Under the pieces are notes generated by a model that was given only the letters and a program-made list of their open reading frames with translations, ran no database searches and was not told where the DNA came from. From Akebia trifoliata (lineage: Eukaryota; Streptophyta; Magnoliopsida; Ranunculales; Lardizabalaceae), in the NCBI GenBank assembly GCA_017979445.1, contig JADQWC010000478.1, forward strand, positions 1 to 64,000: a stretch of 64,000 nt of DNA, in the 5' to 3' direction. Of the stretch, positions 1 through 11,900 are shown piece by piece. Every line of letters begins with the position of its first letter. Positions within the stretch are counted from its first letter, which is position 1. A program made the position numbers and the translations under genes.

Positions 1-1101
1 AAGTTCAACCTGGGATCAGATGCAATATCATAAGCATTCAAAGGAAAAAAGCACTACCCTTTAAACAAAACATTCTCTCTTTACCATGTGCTGAAACCCA
101 AAGAGCAAAGACTCGTGCTAAATGGATGCAAAACCTACGTCGTCTGAATGTGTCTGACATGGCAAGGGCACTGAACCATACATCTTTTTCTTCGGGACAC
201 ACAAGGAAAAGGAAAAAGATCTACAGTTCTGTGCATTTGCCACGTCAGGCGCATCGCATCGTGTTATCAATTAGTTGAGCAAAGCTTGATCCACCATTTT
301 GAGAAGAATGCTGAAATTGCAAAAAGTATTTACTGCAATTCTACCATTTTGAGAAGAATGCTGAAATTGCAAAAAGTATTTACTGCAATTCTCACAAGTC
401 TAACGTTGGATGTGCACATAACCATAGATGTATTTCCTCGTGATATGAGTAAAAATCATCTACGGTTATGTATGCACGTTCACGACACTTGACTTTTTCG
501 AGAAACAATAAATGCCAGATGTAAGACATGCAACGGGAGAGATTATTTCCAGCTTAAAGAGCAAAGGTCGGGCAGACTTTAGGTTCTAAGCAAAGCTCGA
601 CTATAATACGATTAGAACCAACAAGGAAGGTACCTGCCAAGCTTATTAAAAAAAAATGCTTTAATTTAATTACTCAAAAAGTACCTGCAACTTTAAATGA
701 AATAGTTTCAACTGAGGAAGGCCCAAGTATGAATCACTAGAATCATAATATTCCTTTAAGAGGGCAAACAATTAACAATAAAATATCCAAAAATTTAAAT
801 AAAAATAAAAATTGAAAAGAGTACCTCAAGAAATGTCAATAGATCACTCTTGAGGAAGAGACATCTAAACACAATAATCTCTCTCTTAAACCCCTTGGGA
901 AAAACCAAAAACCGGATTCTAGAAATCCTTCTCCTAATAATATATATATAAACTGAGGGGGTTGTGTTCTACACACATTCAAACATATATCACCCTTAGA
1001 TTCCATCATTTATCCTACAAAGACAACACACATATGAACTGAACCTTGGCAGCTTAGGGAGAATTGGGAAAAAAAAGAACCAAAACCCTCTTTTAATGGA
1101 A
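1..1101. other. 3' flank of the HSP110 gene, no gene seen
   Basis: No convincing coding region was seen here; the short open frames lack family resemblance and are not continuous. The part next to 1101 should include the 3' UTR of the minus-strand HSP110-type gene. A possible poly(A) signal (ATAAAT on the minus strand) lies near 1006-1012. A perfect 50-bp tandem duplication is at 293-392. The stretch 640-960 is AT-rich. Confidence 0.6.
293..392. repeat. Perfect 2 x 50-bp tandem duplication
   Basis: Two adjacent identical 50-bp units (293-342 and 343-392), each starting ACCATTTTGAGAAG and ending GCAATTCT. I saw no mismatch, so the duplication is recent or an assembly artefact. It lies in non-coding DNA beyond the 3' end of the HSP110-type gene. 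Confidence 0.9.
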
Positions 1102-2998
1102 TTATGCAGGACTTGGGGCACCCCCAGACTTGTCGGTATCCATTGGCTCTGTAGCAGCAGGTGGAGCGTCATCATTGCCGTCTGCTGTGTTCTCACTGTT
1201 GCTGTTCTCATCACCTTGAGTTTGGGGCTCAGTGGACGAAGGAGGTGTTGGAGGAGTTTCGGTAGGTGTAGGAGTCTGCGGCTTCGCTGGCTTGGGTTTC
1301 GTCATTATTGGCCTACAAAACCTGTTCCAAGCATATTCTAATTTTTCAATAACTTGATCATAAGCTTGGATGAATCAGAACATTTATCACTCACCCATTT
1401 AACTCTAAAATTCTAAAATTAAGATTTTACTCTGAATTCTAAATTAAAAGTTAATATCAATTTTACTGTAACATAGAAGTTGATCACATTTGCACTATAA
1501 CCTAACTCATGAACTGAAACTTGCGAGCTCTTGAAGAATCAAAAGGGCAAAAAAAAAAAACAATCATCAAATCCAATCACTTCAAGGAAAGGAATAATTC
1601 ATCAAATCTGATCACTTCAAAGAGAAGAATATGGATGGGCAATGCCACAGGTTTTTTCAATCACTTTAAAATGCATTGATCGACAGTGGAAAAACATACT
1701 TATTTTTTAAAACATTTTTAGAACTTGTGATTTGTGCTCTACATCCACATGGCACCCAATCATATTTATGCGATTCACATGGTCCATAAAGTACTTCTGT
1801 ACAAAAATGCCCTTATCTTTTTGTACTAAAAAACAAAAATGTTGAGGGCATTTTTGAAAATACAAAGTGTGGACAATGCGAACATCCCCATGAGATCTTG
1901 GACATTAACAATCCCCATATATATATATATATATATTCGATCCGTGCATTCCCCATATATATAGTCTGCTAGTCACCCATATACAGAGAGAAAGGGACCA
2001 CAGGAGCAAGCATACAAGCAGTCAAAGAATTTTTATATTTTACCCAAAAAGATAACTTAAAAGAGGATCTAAAGACTGAATTCAATTATTGAATCTGTAC
2101 CTGTCAAGTGTCTCAGCCTTCCTTTTCACATCAACTGACGACAGCACAGGAGTGGCATACTTGACTAGAGAATCTTGCTGCTGTTTTTTCTCTCTCAACC
2201 ATGCCTCAGCTTCCACACATTCATTCATAACCTACCAGATAACAGGAGAAAATAATTATCACCAAGTCTGTCACGTTCCAAAATCAGATTTTGGAGAGAG
2301 AATCCACACAAATAGCCTCCAAATAATATTATTACCTTCTGTCTTTCAGCCATATCTATGTGCTCAAATTTGGGATCATTAGACATGGCTGCCTCTCTAT
2401 AACTATTGATGCAATAGATAAGTTGATCAATAGCTGGTCCCCTATTGGAGTACTCCTTGTAACGCTCCTCAATGGGATCACCTTGCTGCAATTTCATTAC
2501 ACTTGGTCAAATACATAATATTGGATCGTTAAAAAACCCAGCCAAGCACCACAGCAAAGAACAATTACCTTTTTAAGCTCATCAAGCTTCGCAACATAGA
2601 CACCCTTTGTTTCATCCTCACCATCTTCATACAACCAATCCTCCACCTCTTGAAGTTTAGCAATCAACTCTTCCCTCTCAGGTGCAGTTACAAATTCCTG
2701 ATATTTGTCATGAATCTAGACACAATTTTTTGTGTATGTTAATTTCACTATATGAGCTAATGAATGGTACACAGGATTATTGTAGGCAGGACAGTTAATT
2801 TACCTTGTTTCGCATATCATAAACATAGGTTTCCACAGCATTCTTCTTGTCTTTTGTTTCTTCCATGACACGGTCCTGCAGAGCCATTTCAAACTCCTTC
2901 TCGACTGCTTTCTGAACATCTGCAGGAATCATTCCGCCATAAACCAACTCTGCAACTGGAACCTTTGTTTTCTTTACCTTCTTTTTTGGAGCCTCGAC
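1102..2998 (-). CDS. HSP70-15: HSP110 exons 5-9: lid helices and C-terminal tail
   Basis: Five exons: 2998-2804 (65 codons), 2715-2569 (49), 2485-2336 (50), 2231-2101 (43 codons plus 2 nt) and 1321-1102. Exon 5 begins after CTGCAG with VEAPKKKVKK and contains KEFEMALQDRVMEETKD. Exon 6 has EVEDWLYEDGEDETKGVY and exon 7 has CINSYREAAMSNDPKF, both typical of the HSP110 lid. Exon 8 has NECVEAEAWLREKQQQ. Exon 9 has FCRPIMTKPKP followed by a low-complexity Pro/Thr/Ser/Glu tail ending GGAPSPA and a stop at 1104-1102. Intron 8 (1322-2100) is 779 bp and contains an (AT)n tract at about 1916-1936. Confidence 0.94.
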
Positions 2999-5900
2999 CT
3001 GCAGACCAAGAATTTAGAGGTCAAGAATTTAAACAACAATCTGCTGGGTTGCTCAAACAATATATCGTTACAGAAAGAGTTCACTTCCCACAGCCATTGT
3101 ACATCATGTACATACAGGGAAAACCAAACCAATAAATGCTAGAGGCATATGACAAGTTCCGCAAATTGCACTGCCTATTCAAAAGATGAGGCCATAGCTC
3201 AAGCAATTGGCAATTGACAATTGACCTAGTAACTATTAAAAAATTCATTTTTTTTCTCTAGTCAACTTGAGGTTTGACAAGGGCTTTTAGCCACGTGTGC
3301 TTGTTTTAGGCTTTTGATCCACAAGCTTTCAACTTTGGGCCAGGACCACCCATCATCGCAGGTCAGGTCCCCCAAATCATAGCTACCCAACAACCAGAGA
3401 GAAATAAGAGAAAGCGATGACTTTATTTTCCCTTTATCCTGGTGTGATTTAAAATGCCAGTACCCCTTCCTAGAGCACCTTTATCCCCCTGGTTCAACTA
3501 TTGATGCCACCGATTGCCTGCTTCTTCATTCTGACAGGTAATTTTTTCAACCAATGTTCTTCGAGTGGCTTTCAAGAATGTAGAAAAGCTAGGCAGAGTG
3601 ATTGGTCCAATCAGGTAGGACCTGTACAATGTACATGGACCGTAGTTGGTCGTTGGCGACAACTCTACCAGGGTATTTGATGCAGGACGGTGAGGGGATA
3701 AAAAAAAATATGGGGGTTTAGGGAAATTGGTTTAGGATTGGGTATACCCAAAAGGTAAAATGAAAACAATGTTTGTAAGTATGACCACAATCCCAATGAA
3801 AATGGTTAAAGGTTTATAGGGTAAGGAAAAGATTAAGGATTAAAAATTAAAGATTTGGCAGAGAAATTAATGAAATAAGGATTAAAGAAAATGGGGAAAA
3901 GATTAAGGGTTGAGGTTTCAAGAATCAAGAATCAAGAAAAGTTTCTTAAGAATCATGAATCAAGAAAGGGGTTTCAAGATTCAAGAAAACCAAGAACAAG
4001 AAACTAAAAGAAAATCAAGAAAATCAAGAAAAACAAAAAAAAGAAAAGAAAAATAAAGATTAGAAGAAAATAATCCTCACTCAAAAATGGCTTCACACCA
4101 CACCCACACCTACACTCATTGTTGGGAAGATCAAGCTCAAGCTCTCTTTTTATTCATCATTCTTCATCATTACAAAAAAAAAAAAAAAACACTAATACAA
4201 TTTCTATAAAGAAAATAAATCTAAAAGTTCTAATCAAACTAAAACACCAAATAAATAACTTAATTTTCGTAACTTTCTCTCCTAATTTTCCAACCCTAAT
4301 AAAATTAAATAAAAACGAAGTAAAGTTAGTAAACTGCCCCTAAATATTATATTAAGATCATGGGCCGATAAAACATAAAAATAAGCCCAAAAAACATAAA
4401 ATTAAAACCCTAGAAGAGAAATCTAAATTAAAATTAAAATCTACTCTTCAAGATTTGATGTCCCTATCAATTTCCTCCCTCTAAGATATCTAGGGAATAC
4501 AATCAAGCTTCCCTTTGCAAATGGCAAGATGCACTATCCTTTTTTACCAATAAATAATATTAATTAACAAAGAAAAAGGGAGGTTGAGAAGACCTACCAA
4601 TACAAAAGGAGAAAACAAAACTTAAGAGGCAACATCACAAATCGAATCCCCCTGAAGAGAAAGTCCTCAAAAAATAACCTCTTAAAAACAAGACTAGGGG
4701 CCAAAAGAAGAGCAAACCAAGGATGGAAGTGATAACTTCTTGAAAAGTATGGTTCCTTCTCTTTAAAGATCCTGTCATTCCACCCAATCCAAACTCCCAA
4801 ATAAATCGCAAAGTGGCTAAGCTTCCATAAAATTTCAACTGTAAATGAAAAAACTTTGGGCCGCCAACTTTGAAACAACAAAAACACAGACTTGGGAAAA
4901 CACCAAGTAAATGAAATACAGATAAGACTGAGCCCAAATTTCCCGAACAAAATTGCAGTGAACAAGCACATGATCAATTGCTTTACCACTCATTCTACAC
5001 AGAGGGAAATTGTTCATAAAAGAAATTTCCCTAGCTATGATATGATTTGGAGTAAGAATCATATCCAAAATAACATAACAAAGAAAGCAACTTTGGAAGG
5101 CACCTTTTGATCCTTCAATACTGAGGAAGAAAAAATCTAAACTCCAAGCAGACTCAAGAATAAGATGATTTTAAAATAAAAAAATACCATGCCGAACACA
5201 ACTCCATTCCCTCAAATATTCCAAAGGAGATAAGAGAAAAATACATAACCAACTGATAACACTAACAACAACATAGACCTCCCAATCATGAAAACTTATT
5301 CTAAAGCTAGAATCCCAAGAACCTTAATCCTCAGCTTGGACTAGAAAATCTTGTACATGCAACTTTTTTTCAAAGACAAGGCATATAAAAAGGAAATTGC
5401 TTTTGAAACCGAGATTCACCACATAAATGGTCCTTCCAAACACTAACTACCATAGAATTGCCTTGCCTGAACACTCTCTCCGTCCCTGCTATACTTCCCA
5501 TACTTTGCTTTAATAATCTTCTTCCTAAAACTAAAACGACCATTTTTATTTTTTCTTCTTTTCCTTTTTCCCTTTTTTTTAATGTGAGTGGGGAGGGAGG
5601 GAGAGCAAGGCGGGGGGGGGGGGGTAAAAGCTTCCACTTTATTTTTTTTATTTTTTATTTATTGGTAAGCCTGTTTTTAATGAATTCCGTAACTCAGTGC
5701 TGCAGGATTTGAACCCAAGTCTCTTGTATCATCACCCAAAGAATTAACCAAGCTAGTTGGCATCTGCGATACAAGCTTCCACTTGACTAAGTGGAATTTG
5801 TGATTCTCTTCCTTGTTCCATTAAAAGTCTCTAACAAGCTTATCTAAACACGATCTCACACTTCTAGGCATGATTTGAAGTAGATCGGGATGCTTGCTAG

Positions 5901-8900
5901 GAAGGGTACTTTTCACTAGGGTCATTTTTCCTCCTTTAGAAACATACCTTTCATAATTGAAGCTAGTATACCCACTCTTTCAATCATCAGATCCTAGAAG
6001 TTGAAGTCCTATAAGATGCCATAAGAGGAGGGCCTAAGCAAGAAGTTGGATGGGAATCAACCTATTCTAAGCATTGTAATAAAATAAACATTAGACATTG
6101 AACCAACTCTATAAACCTTACTTTTACTAAGGTTGACCAACAAACCCAGGTTTGCCTCAAAGCAACATAGAAGACCTCCAAAGAATTGTATTTGATTTAC
6201 TTAATAGAAAAGGAAGCCCAGGGTAACATTGACAAACTGGAGATGCAACACCATAAGGCCCCCTTCCTTAATAAGAAACCACTCAAAACATCCACACTGT
6301 TATCCGTGATAGTTTTCCTTTAATTTAGTTCCTCTGAGGTTATGTCTATTTATGTTCATGTCCTATTGTCTTTCCCTATTTACTATGGAACTTATATAAA
6401 CAAGTTATGAGGAGAAATAAAGAATTAATTTTTCTAGAATTTCCTTTCTCTTCTTTTTTTATCTTCTCTAAACCCTAGGTCAAATTTCTACATGGTATCA
6501 AAGTTTTGGTGACGACCGAGAAGATCGATTAGAGTTTTGAAACCCCTTTGTAGCCCTAGGGCTGTAGCAAGCCAGTAGCTACCATCTAGGTGCTACCGCA
6601 GATCCTCCAGTAGCATCCTAGGTTTGCCGCAAGACGGCAAACACCTCCTAGGGGTGCCGCAAGTCAGCAGCAACCCACCTAAGGGTTGCCGCACATCAGT
6701 AGCCACCTCCCAGGGGCTGTCACACCACCTCAACCACCTCCTAGGATTGCCTCCAGTCACCTAGGGCCTTTTCTTTCATCAAGAATGTGATGATAAATTC
6801 CTATCTTAGGTTCTACGTGGTTTGTTAGTGGTTTCGAATAATTTCTAGTGTGATCTGGATCTTTTGTGAGTAGTTTATTTCTCCAAAGTCATGTCAGAAC
6901 TAACTTTAAGATAGTCTACCAATAGTGATTTTGGATCCACGCAAGTCAGAGATGAAAATCCAAACCTCCAGATCACCACAGTCCAACTCGATGGCATAAA
7001 CTACCTGGAGTGGGCTCAATATGCAAAACTACCATCCATGGAAGACAGAAGGCAAGCTATTTGAATGGGAAAGAGAAACAACCTAATATCTCATATCCTA
7101 AATATGACCAATGGGATGCTGAGAGCGCTTTAGTTATGTCTTGGTTGTTGCATTCAATGCAATCATATTAGAAGAGGATATCTTTTCTTGAAAATCACAC
7201 AACAGATTTGGGAATTAGTGACTCAAACTTACTCTCAAGCTTAGAATAGTGCTAGAATCTAATAGTTTGAACAAAATATATCGCATCTCAAACAGGGGAA
7301 GACATTGTCAGGCTACTTTTCTGAATTGCATAGCATGTGGGAAGAGCTCAATCACTATTTACCCTTCAATTGAAAAGCCCTAAAGATTGTGCACAATACA
7401 ACAAACATGTTGAGACATGTCACACCTTCTAGTTTCTCGTTGATTTGAATCTCGAGTTTGAGATGATTAGAATTTAGATTCTAAACAGAGATCCCCTACC
7501 TCCTTTGAACACTATGTACTCTCATATTCAAAGTGAGGAGAGTCTACACATGATTATGGGACATCTGGACATTCCTGTGAGTGATAGATCTGTCATAACA
7601 GCTTAGACAAGGAAAAAGACAAACTTCAAGAGTAAAAGAGTTTGATAAATCCACTCGGGTACCCAATAGCAGAGAGCGGCCGAAGTGTGATCACAGTGGC
7701 AAATTTAGGCATATTTGAGCAAAGTGCTGGGATTTGATAGGCCGTCTTGATTCATTTCAACCTAAGGGTCGATCTTCCTCAACTCATCATACTTTCAATG
7801 CTGACATACTAGATAATTCCCCGAGTTTTGAGATACCATCTCAAGCAGTATATGCATCATTCTCTGTGGAGGATATTAATCGTTTGAGGGCTTTATTGAA
7901 TGGTTCCACTGCGGCTTCTTCCTTCGTACACACAGGTACTCCTACCATTGCTCATCATGTTTCCTCATCTCACTCCAGCTCTTGGATTCTTGATTCAGGA
8001 GCTTCAGGTAACATGGCAGATAAGTCGTCTTTCTTTCAGTCCTATAACCCTGTTCAAGCAAGGACAAGGTCTGCCTAGTTGATGGTTCCTTATTATCCAT
8101 AGCCAGTAAAAGAACCATCAAGGTTCCTCATAGTTTTCTTTTTTCCAATGTTTTACATGTTCATAATCTCACTACTAATCTTGTGTTTGATAGTAATATT
8201 ACAAAAAATCTAAATTACAATATTACTTTTTTTTTCTTTCATTGTGTCTTTCAGGATTTGACAACGAAAAAGGTGATTAGTAGTAGCTGTGAAACAGATG
8301 GCCTATACCTTCCCAACTTCTCAACACATTTCACATGCCCATGCTTCTCAGAGTAATAGTAGTAAAGTAGTCAATAAATCTTGAATAATGCGGTGGCAAA
8401 TTTGATTCGGTTATGTTTCTTTTTAGTATTTACAGCGTCTATTTCCTTCTTTGTTTCAGTCTATGTCATTGTCAGAGTTACAGTGTGAAGTTTGTCAATT
8501 GTCCAAACATTATTGTTCCTCTTATCTAACAAGTGTAAATAAAATAAGTTCATTTTTATTTTCTCTTGTGCATTCTAATGTTTGGGGTTCATTCCCTATT
8601 ACTTATTTGTTGAGTTTTCATTATTTTGTTACCTTTATAGATGATTATAGCAGATGTACGTGGGTACACTTAATGAAAACAAAAGATGATGTCTTCTATA
8701 TTTCAAGATTTTCATGCGATGATTCTAACATAATTTGGAGTAAATATCAAAATCCTTCGTTTAGATAAGAGAGGAGAGTATACCTATGGGGGCTTGAAAT
8801 TTTGTGCTACTCAAGAGATAGAACAACAAACTTCATGTGCTTCTACACCCCAACAAAATGATATTGTCGAAAGGAAAAATTGTCACTTGTTGGAATTAGG

Positions 8901-11900
8901 AAGAGCTTTGTTGATTGGGATGAACGTTTGTAAGCATATCTGGCCTGAAGCAATTCTTGTTGCATGTTACATTATCAATCGTACTCTCTCTAGTGTCATG
9001 AACTTCCAACCCCCTCTGTTGTTCCTTTCTTCTGATCGTCCTTTGTTTCATGTGGTTCCACGAGTATTTGGTTGTATATATTTTGCTCATATATTCAGTC
9101 TTACTCGCACTAAACTTGAACCTAAGGCATTGAAGTATGTGTTTTCCTGATGGTCCTTTGTTTCTTGATTATTCTAATTCTTAGAAGGGTTATAAATATT
9201 ATTATCCACCTACTCCTCGTCGATTAGTTACAATGGACATCACATTCTTTGAAGAACGGTGTTATTTTCCTAGCCCTGATCGACAATCTTTTCAGGGGGA
9301 GTGGTTTCTTCCATCCACTAATCATGAGTCGCTTCTGGAGTCAACTTTCCCCGTTTTACTACCTCTGCCAATTTATTCTAGAATCTACAGGAGAAACCAT
9401 GCAACCAACATCAATGCCTAATTCTAATCTGTTTGAACTCATTGTTTAGGACCGTAATCATCGTTGCATGAAATTGTATGACAAAATCATTCGATGTGTT
9501 TTCTTGGGATACTCAACTATGTCGAAGGAGTATCATTGTTATGATCTTGTTTCTCATCATGATATCCATTATCTTAACGTCACTTTTTTCGAAAATGTGA
9601 CATTTTTGTGCCTCATCTTCTTTGCATTCTTTGGTCTTCACTTCATCTTCGCCAAAGCTTCAAGTTTACTCTCATTGTCTGCGCCCCTCTCCAGCCTTGC
9701 CAACCTCCAACTTGGACTCAGGTATCTCATCTCTTATCCCTATTCCCATCCTTCTTGTTTTCGATTTTAACTTACATATTACACTTCGCAAAGGTAGGCA
9801 GAGCTGTGTTACTAATCACCCTATTGCCCAGTTTGTTTCCTATCAGGGCCTATCTCCTTATCAGGCCTACCTTACTACCACTGCTGTCATTTGAGTTCTC
9901 CGTTCTACTTCAAAAGCTCTATGAGACCCTTAGTGAATTACAATCATGACTACTGAGATGAATGCTTTGCAAAAGAATTATACATGAGAGCTTGTTCATC
10001 TTCCTTCTGGGGAGTGGACTGTCAAGTGTAAATGAGTTTTCACTGTTGAGTATCTTGTGGATGGGACCGTTGATCGATACAAGACCCGCCTAGTTGCCAA
10101 GGGATTTACACAGACTTCAAAAAAGAATTTTGATACTACATTTGCTCTTGTAGCTAAGCTTACTATCGTCCGCCTACTCATTTATTTGACTGCATATCAC
10201 TCTTAGCCTCTTAACCAACTAGAAGTGAAGAATGTATTTATGAATGGTGATCTAACTGAAGTCATTTATATGGACCCCTTCCTAGGTTTCCTCTTCAGAG
10301 GAATATTCTAGGAAGGCATGTCGCATTCTCAAATCTTTGTATGGGTTAAAGCAATCTCCCTGAGCCTGGTTTCAGCATTTTCCTGTGGTCATTTTATCTA
10401 TGAAATTCTCCAGATGCCACTCAGATCATACATGTTTTGTTTGTCGAGGATTCGATGGTCATTGTTCTATTTTTTTGATTTATGTGAATGATATTGTCTT
10501 TATGGGAATGATGCTCAATGGATTGCCAAGGTAAAGATGATATTGGGTCGTGCTTTTGAAGTTAAAGACCTAAGCCCTCTTAAGTATTTCTTGGGAATAA
10601 CAGTGGCTTGCTCTCGCTGTGGTATTTTGCTATCTCAACGCAAATACACATTGGATCTTCCTCTCCTATGGATCAAAATCATCGTATTCATGTTGAATCT
10701 GACAACCTTTTATCTGATCCTTCTTCTTATATTAGACTCGTGGGTCGTCTGATTTATCTGACTAACACTAGACCGGATTTGACTTCTGCGGTTAGTGTGG
10801 TCAGTCACTTCATGCATGCTCCATGCACTTCTCATCTTGATGTCGTTTATTGCATCCTTCGCTATTTGAAGTCGCGTCATGACCTTGGTCTTTTTTATTC
10901 GACCACTACTCAACCCCATCTATCTTGCTTCACTGACGTTGATTATGCTGGTTCTATCATGGATATAAGATCTACATCTAGTTTCTATACTTTCCATGGC
11001 AGTAACCTGATTTCACGAAAAAATAAGAAACATTGTGTGGTTTCTCGCTCTTCTGTTGAAGTTGAATGCCAAGCTATGAACCTTGGCATGTGTGAGCTTA
11101 TTTGGTTTCAATCTTTATTGACGGAGCTAGGATTTCATGTTTCTAATTCCTCCACTCTGTTCTACTACAACAAGTCTACCATTATGCTTGCTTTTGACTC
11201 TGTTATTCACGAGAGAACCAAACATATAGAGGTTGACGTTTAGTTTCTTAAGGAAAAAGTTTGATCTAGTGCTATTCAAACAGTATTTGTATCTTCTTCA
11301 TATCAGCTCGCCGACATGCTTACGAAGTCTATTGGTCCTTCTGTTATTAACTCTCATCTTGTCAAGTTGAGCTTAGTTGATATATTTGCACTAGCTTGAG
11401 GGGGAGTATTGAAATGTCTTATTTTCTTTATTTTATGTTTTTCTTTATGTAAGGGCATTTTATATCCACACTTTTTATCCTTTTAGTATAAATATCTTGG
11501 CAAGCTCTCATCAAGACTTGACTATTATTCTCTCATAATTCTTCCAAGTCAAACAACCTGAAACATTGTGAAATACTCTTAACCATCCTCCGAAGGCCCC
11601 AAACATCCAAAACCATTGCCTTAAAAGTTGTGTTAATGACCTCTAAGATTGTTTCCCCCCAAACCATCCTACTTCTTACAAGTAAGTGTTCCAACTAACC
11701 AAGTGACAAACATAGTGTTAATGACCACTAAAGATTATTTCCCCCCAAACCATCCTACTTCTTAGAAGTAAGCATTCCAACTAACCAAGAGATAAACACA
11801 TCATTCCCTAGGACACTCCTACTTAGCTTATCCAATCACTTCACCAATGCACATCTGATGTATTCAAGGATATATATAAGACAGGTAGGCTACATAGCAT

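Larger units (their letters stand above)
4530..6290 (-). mobile_element. L1-like LINE 3' remnant (ORF2 C-terminal part)
   Basis: Minus-strand frames give typical plant LINE ORF2 pieces. There is a reverse-transcriptase tail around 6100-6290 (CCFEANLGLLVNLSKSK-like), then degenerate linker sequence, then the zinc-binding domain (zf-RVT) at about 4900-5068 with PLCRMSGKAIDHVLVHCNF, and finally KVFSFTVEILWKLSHFAIYLGVWIGWNDRIF. Stops and frameshifts are frequent and no 5' part is present, so it is a dead, 5'-truncated copy. It is interrupted by a SINE at 5640-5772. Confidence 0.75.
6300..11530 (+). mobile_element. Degenerate Copia element(s), probably a mosaic of two copies
   Basis: A primer-binding site resembling the initiator-Met type, TGGTATCAAAG, begins at 6493. 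The order is a decayed gag (6890-7690), protease with ILDSGASGNM (about 7985), integrase (8450-9150, with TPQQNDIVERKN), reverse transcriptase (about 9990-10700) and RNase H (10740-11240, with DVDYAGSIMDIRSTS). A polypurine tract, TTGAGGGGGAG, is at 11396-11406. Many stops and frameshifts are seen. The sequence before 6493 does not resemble the sequence after 11406, so the two LTRs do not match. The region between integrase and RT is present twice. Confidence 0.75.

Noticed and set aside
3230..3310. Second SINE in HSP110 intron 4
   Set aside because: An A-box-like TAGCTCAAGCAA is present but no acceptable B-box at the right distance.
5705..5755. A tRNA gene
   Set aside because: A- and B-boxes are present but no cloverleaf arms could be paired; the 3' tail and target duplication show a SINE.
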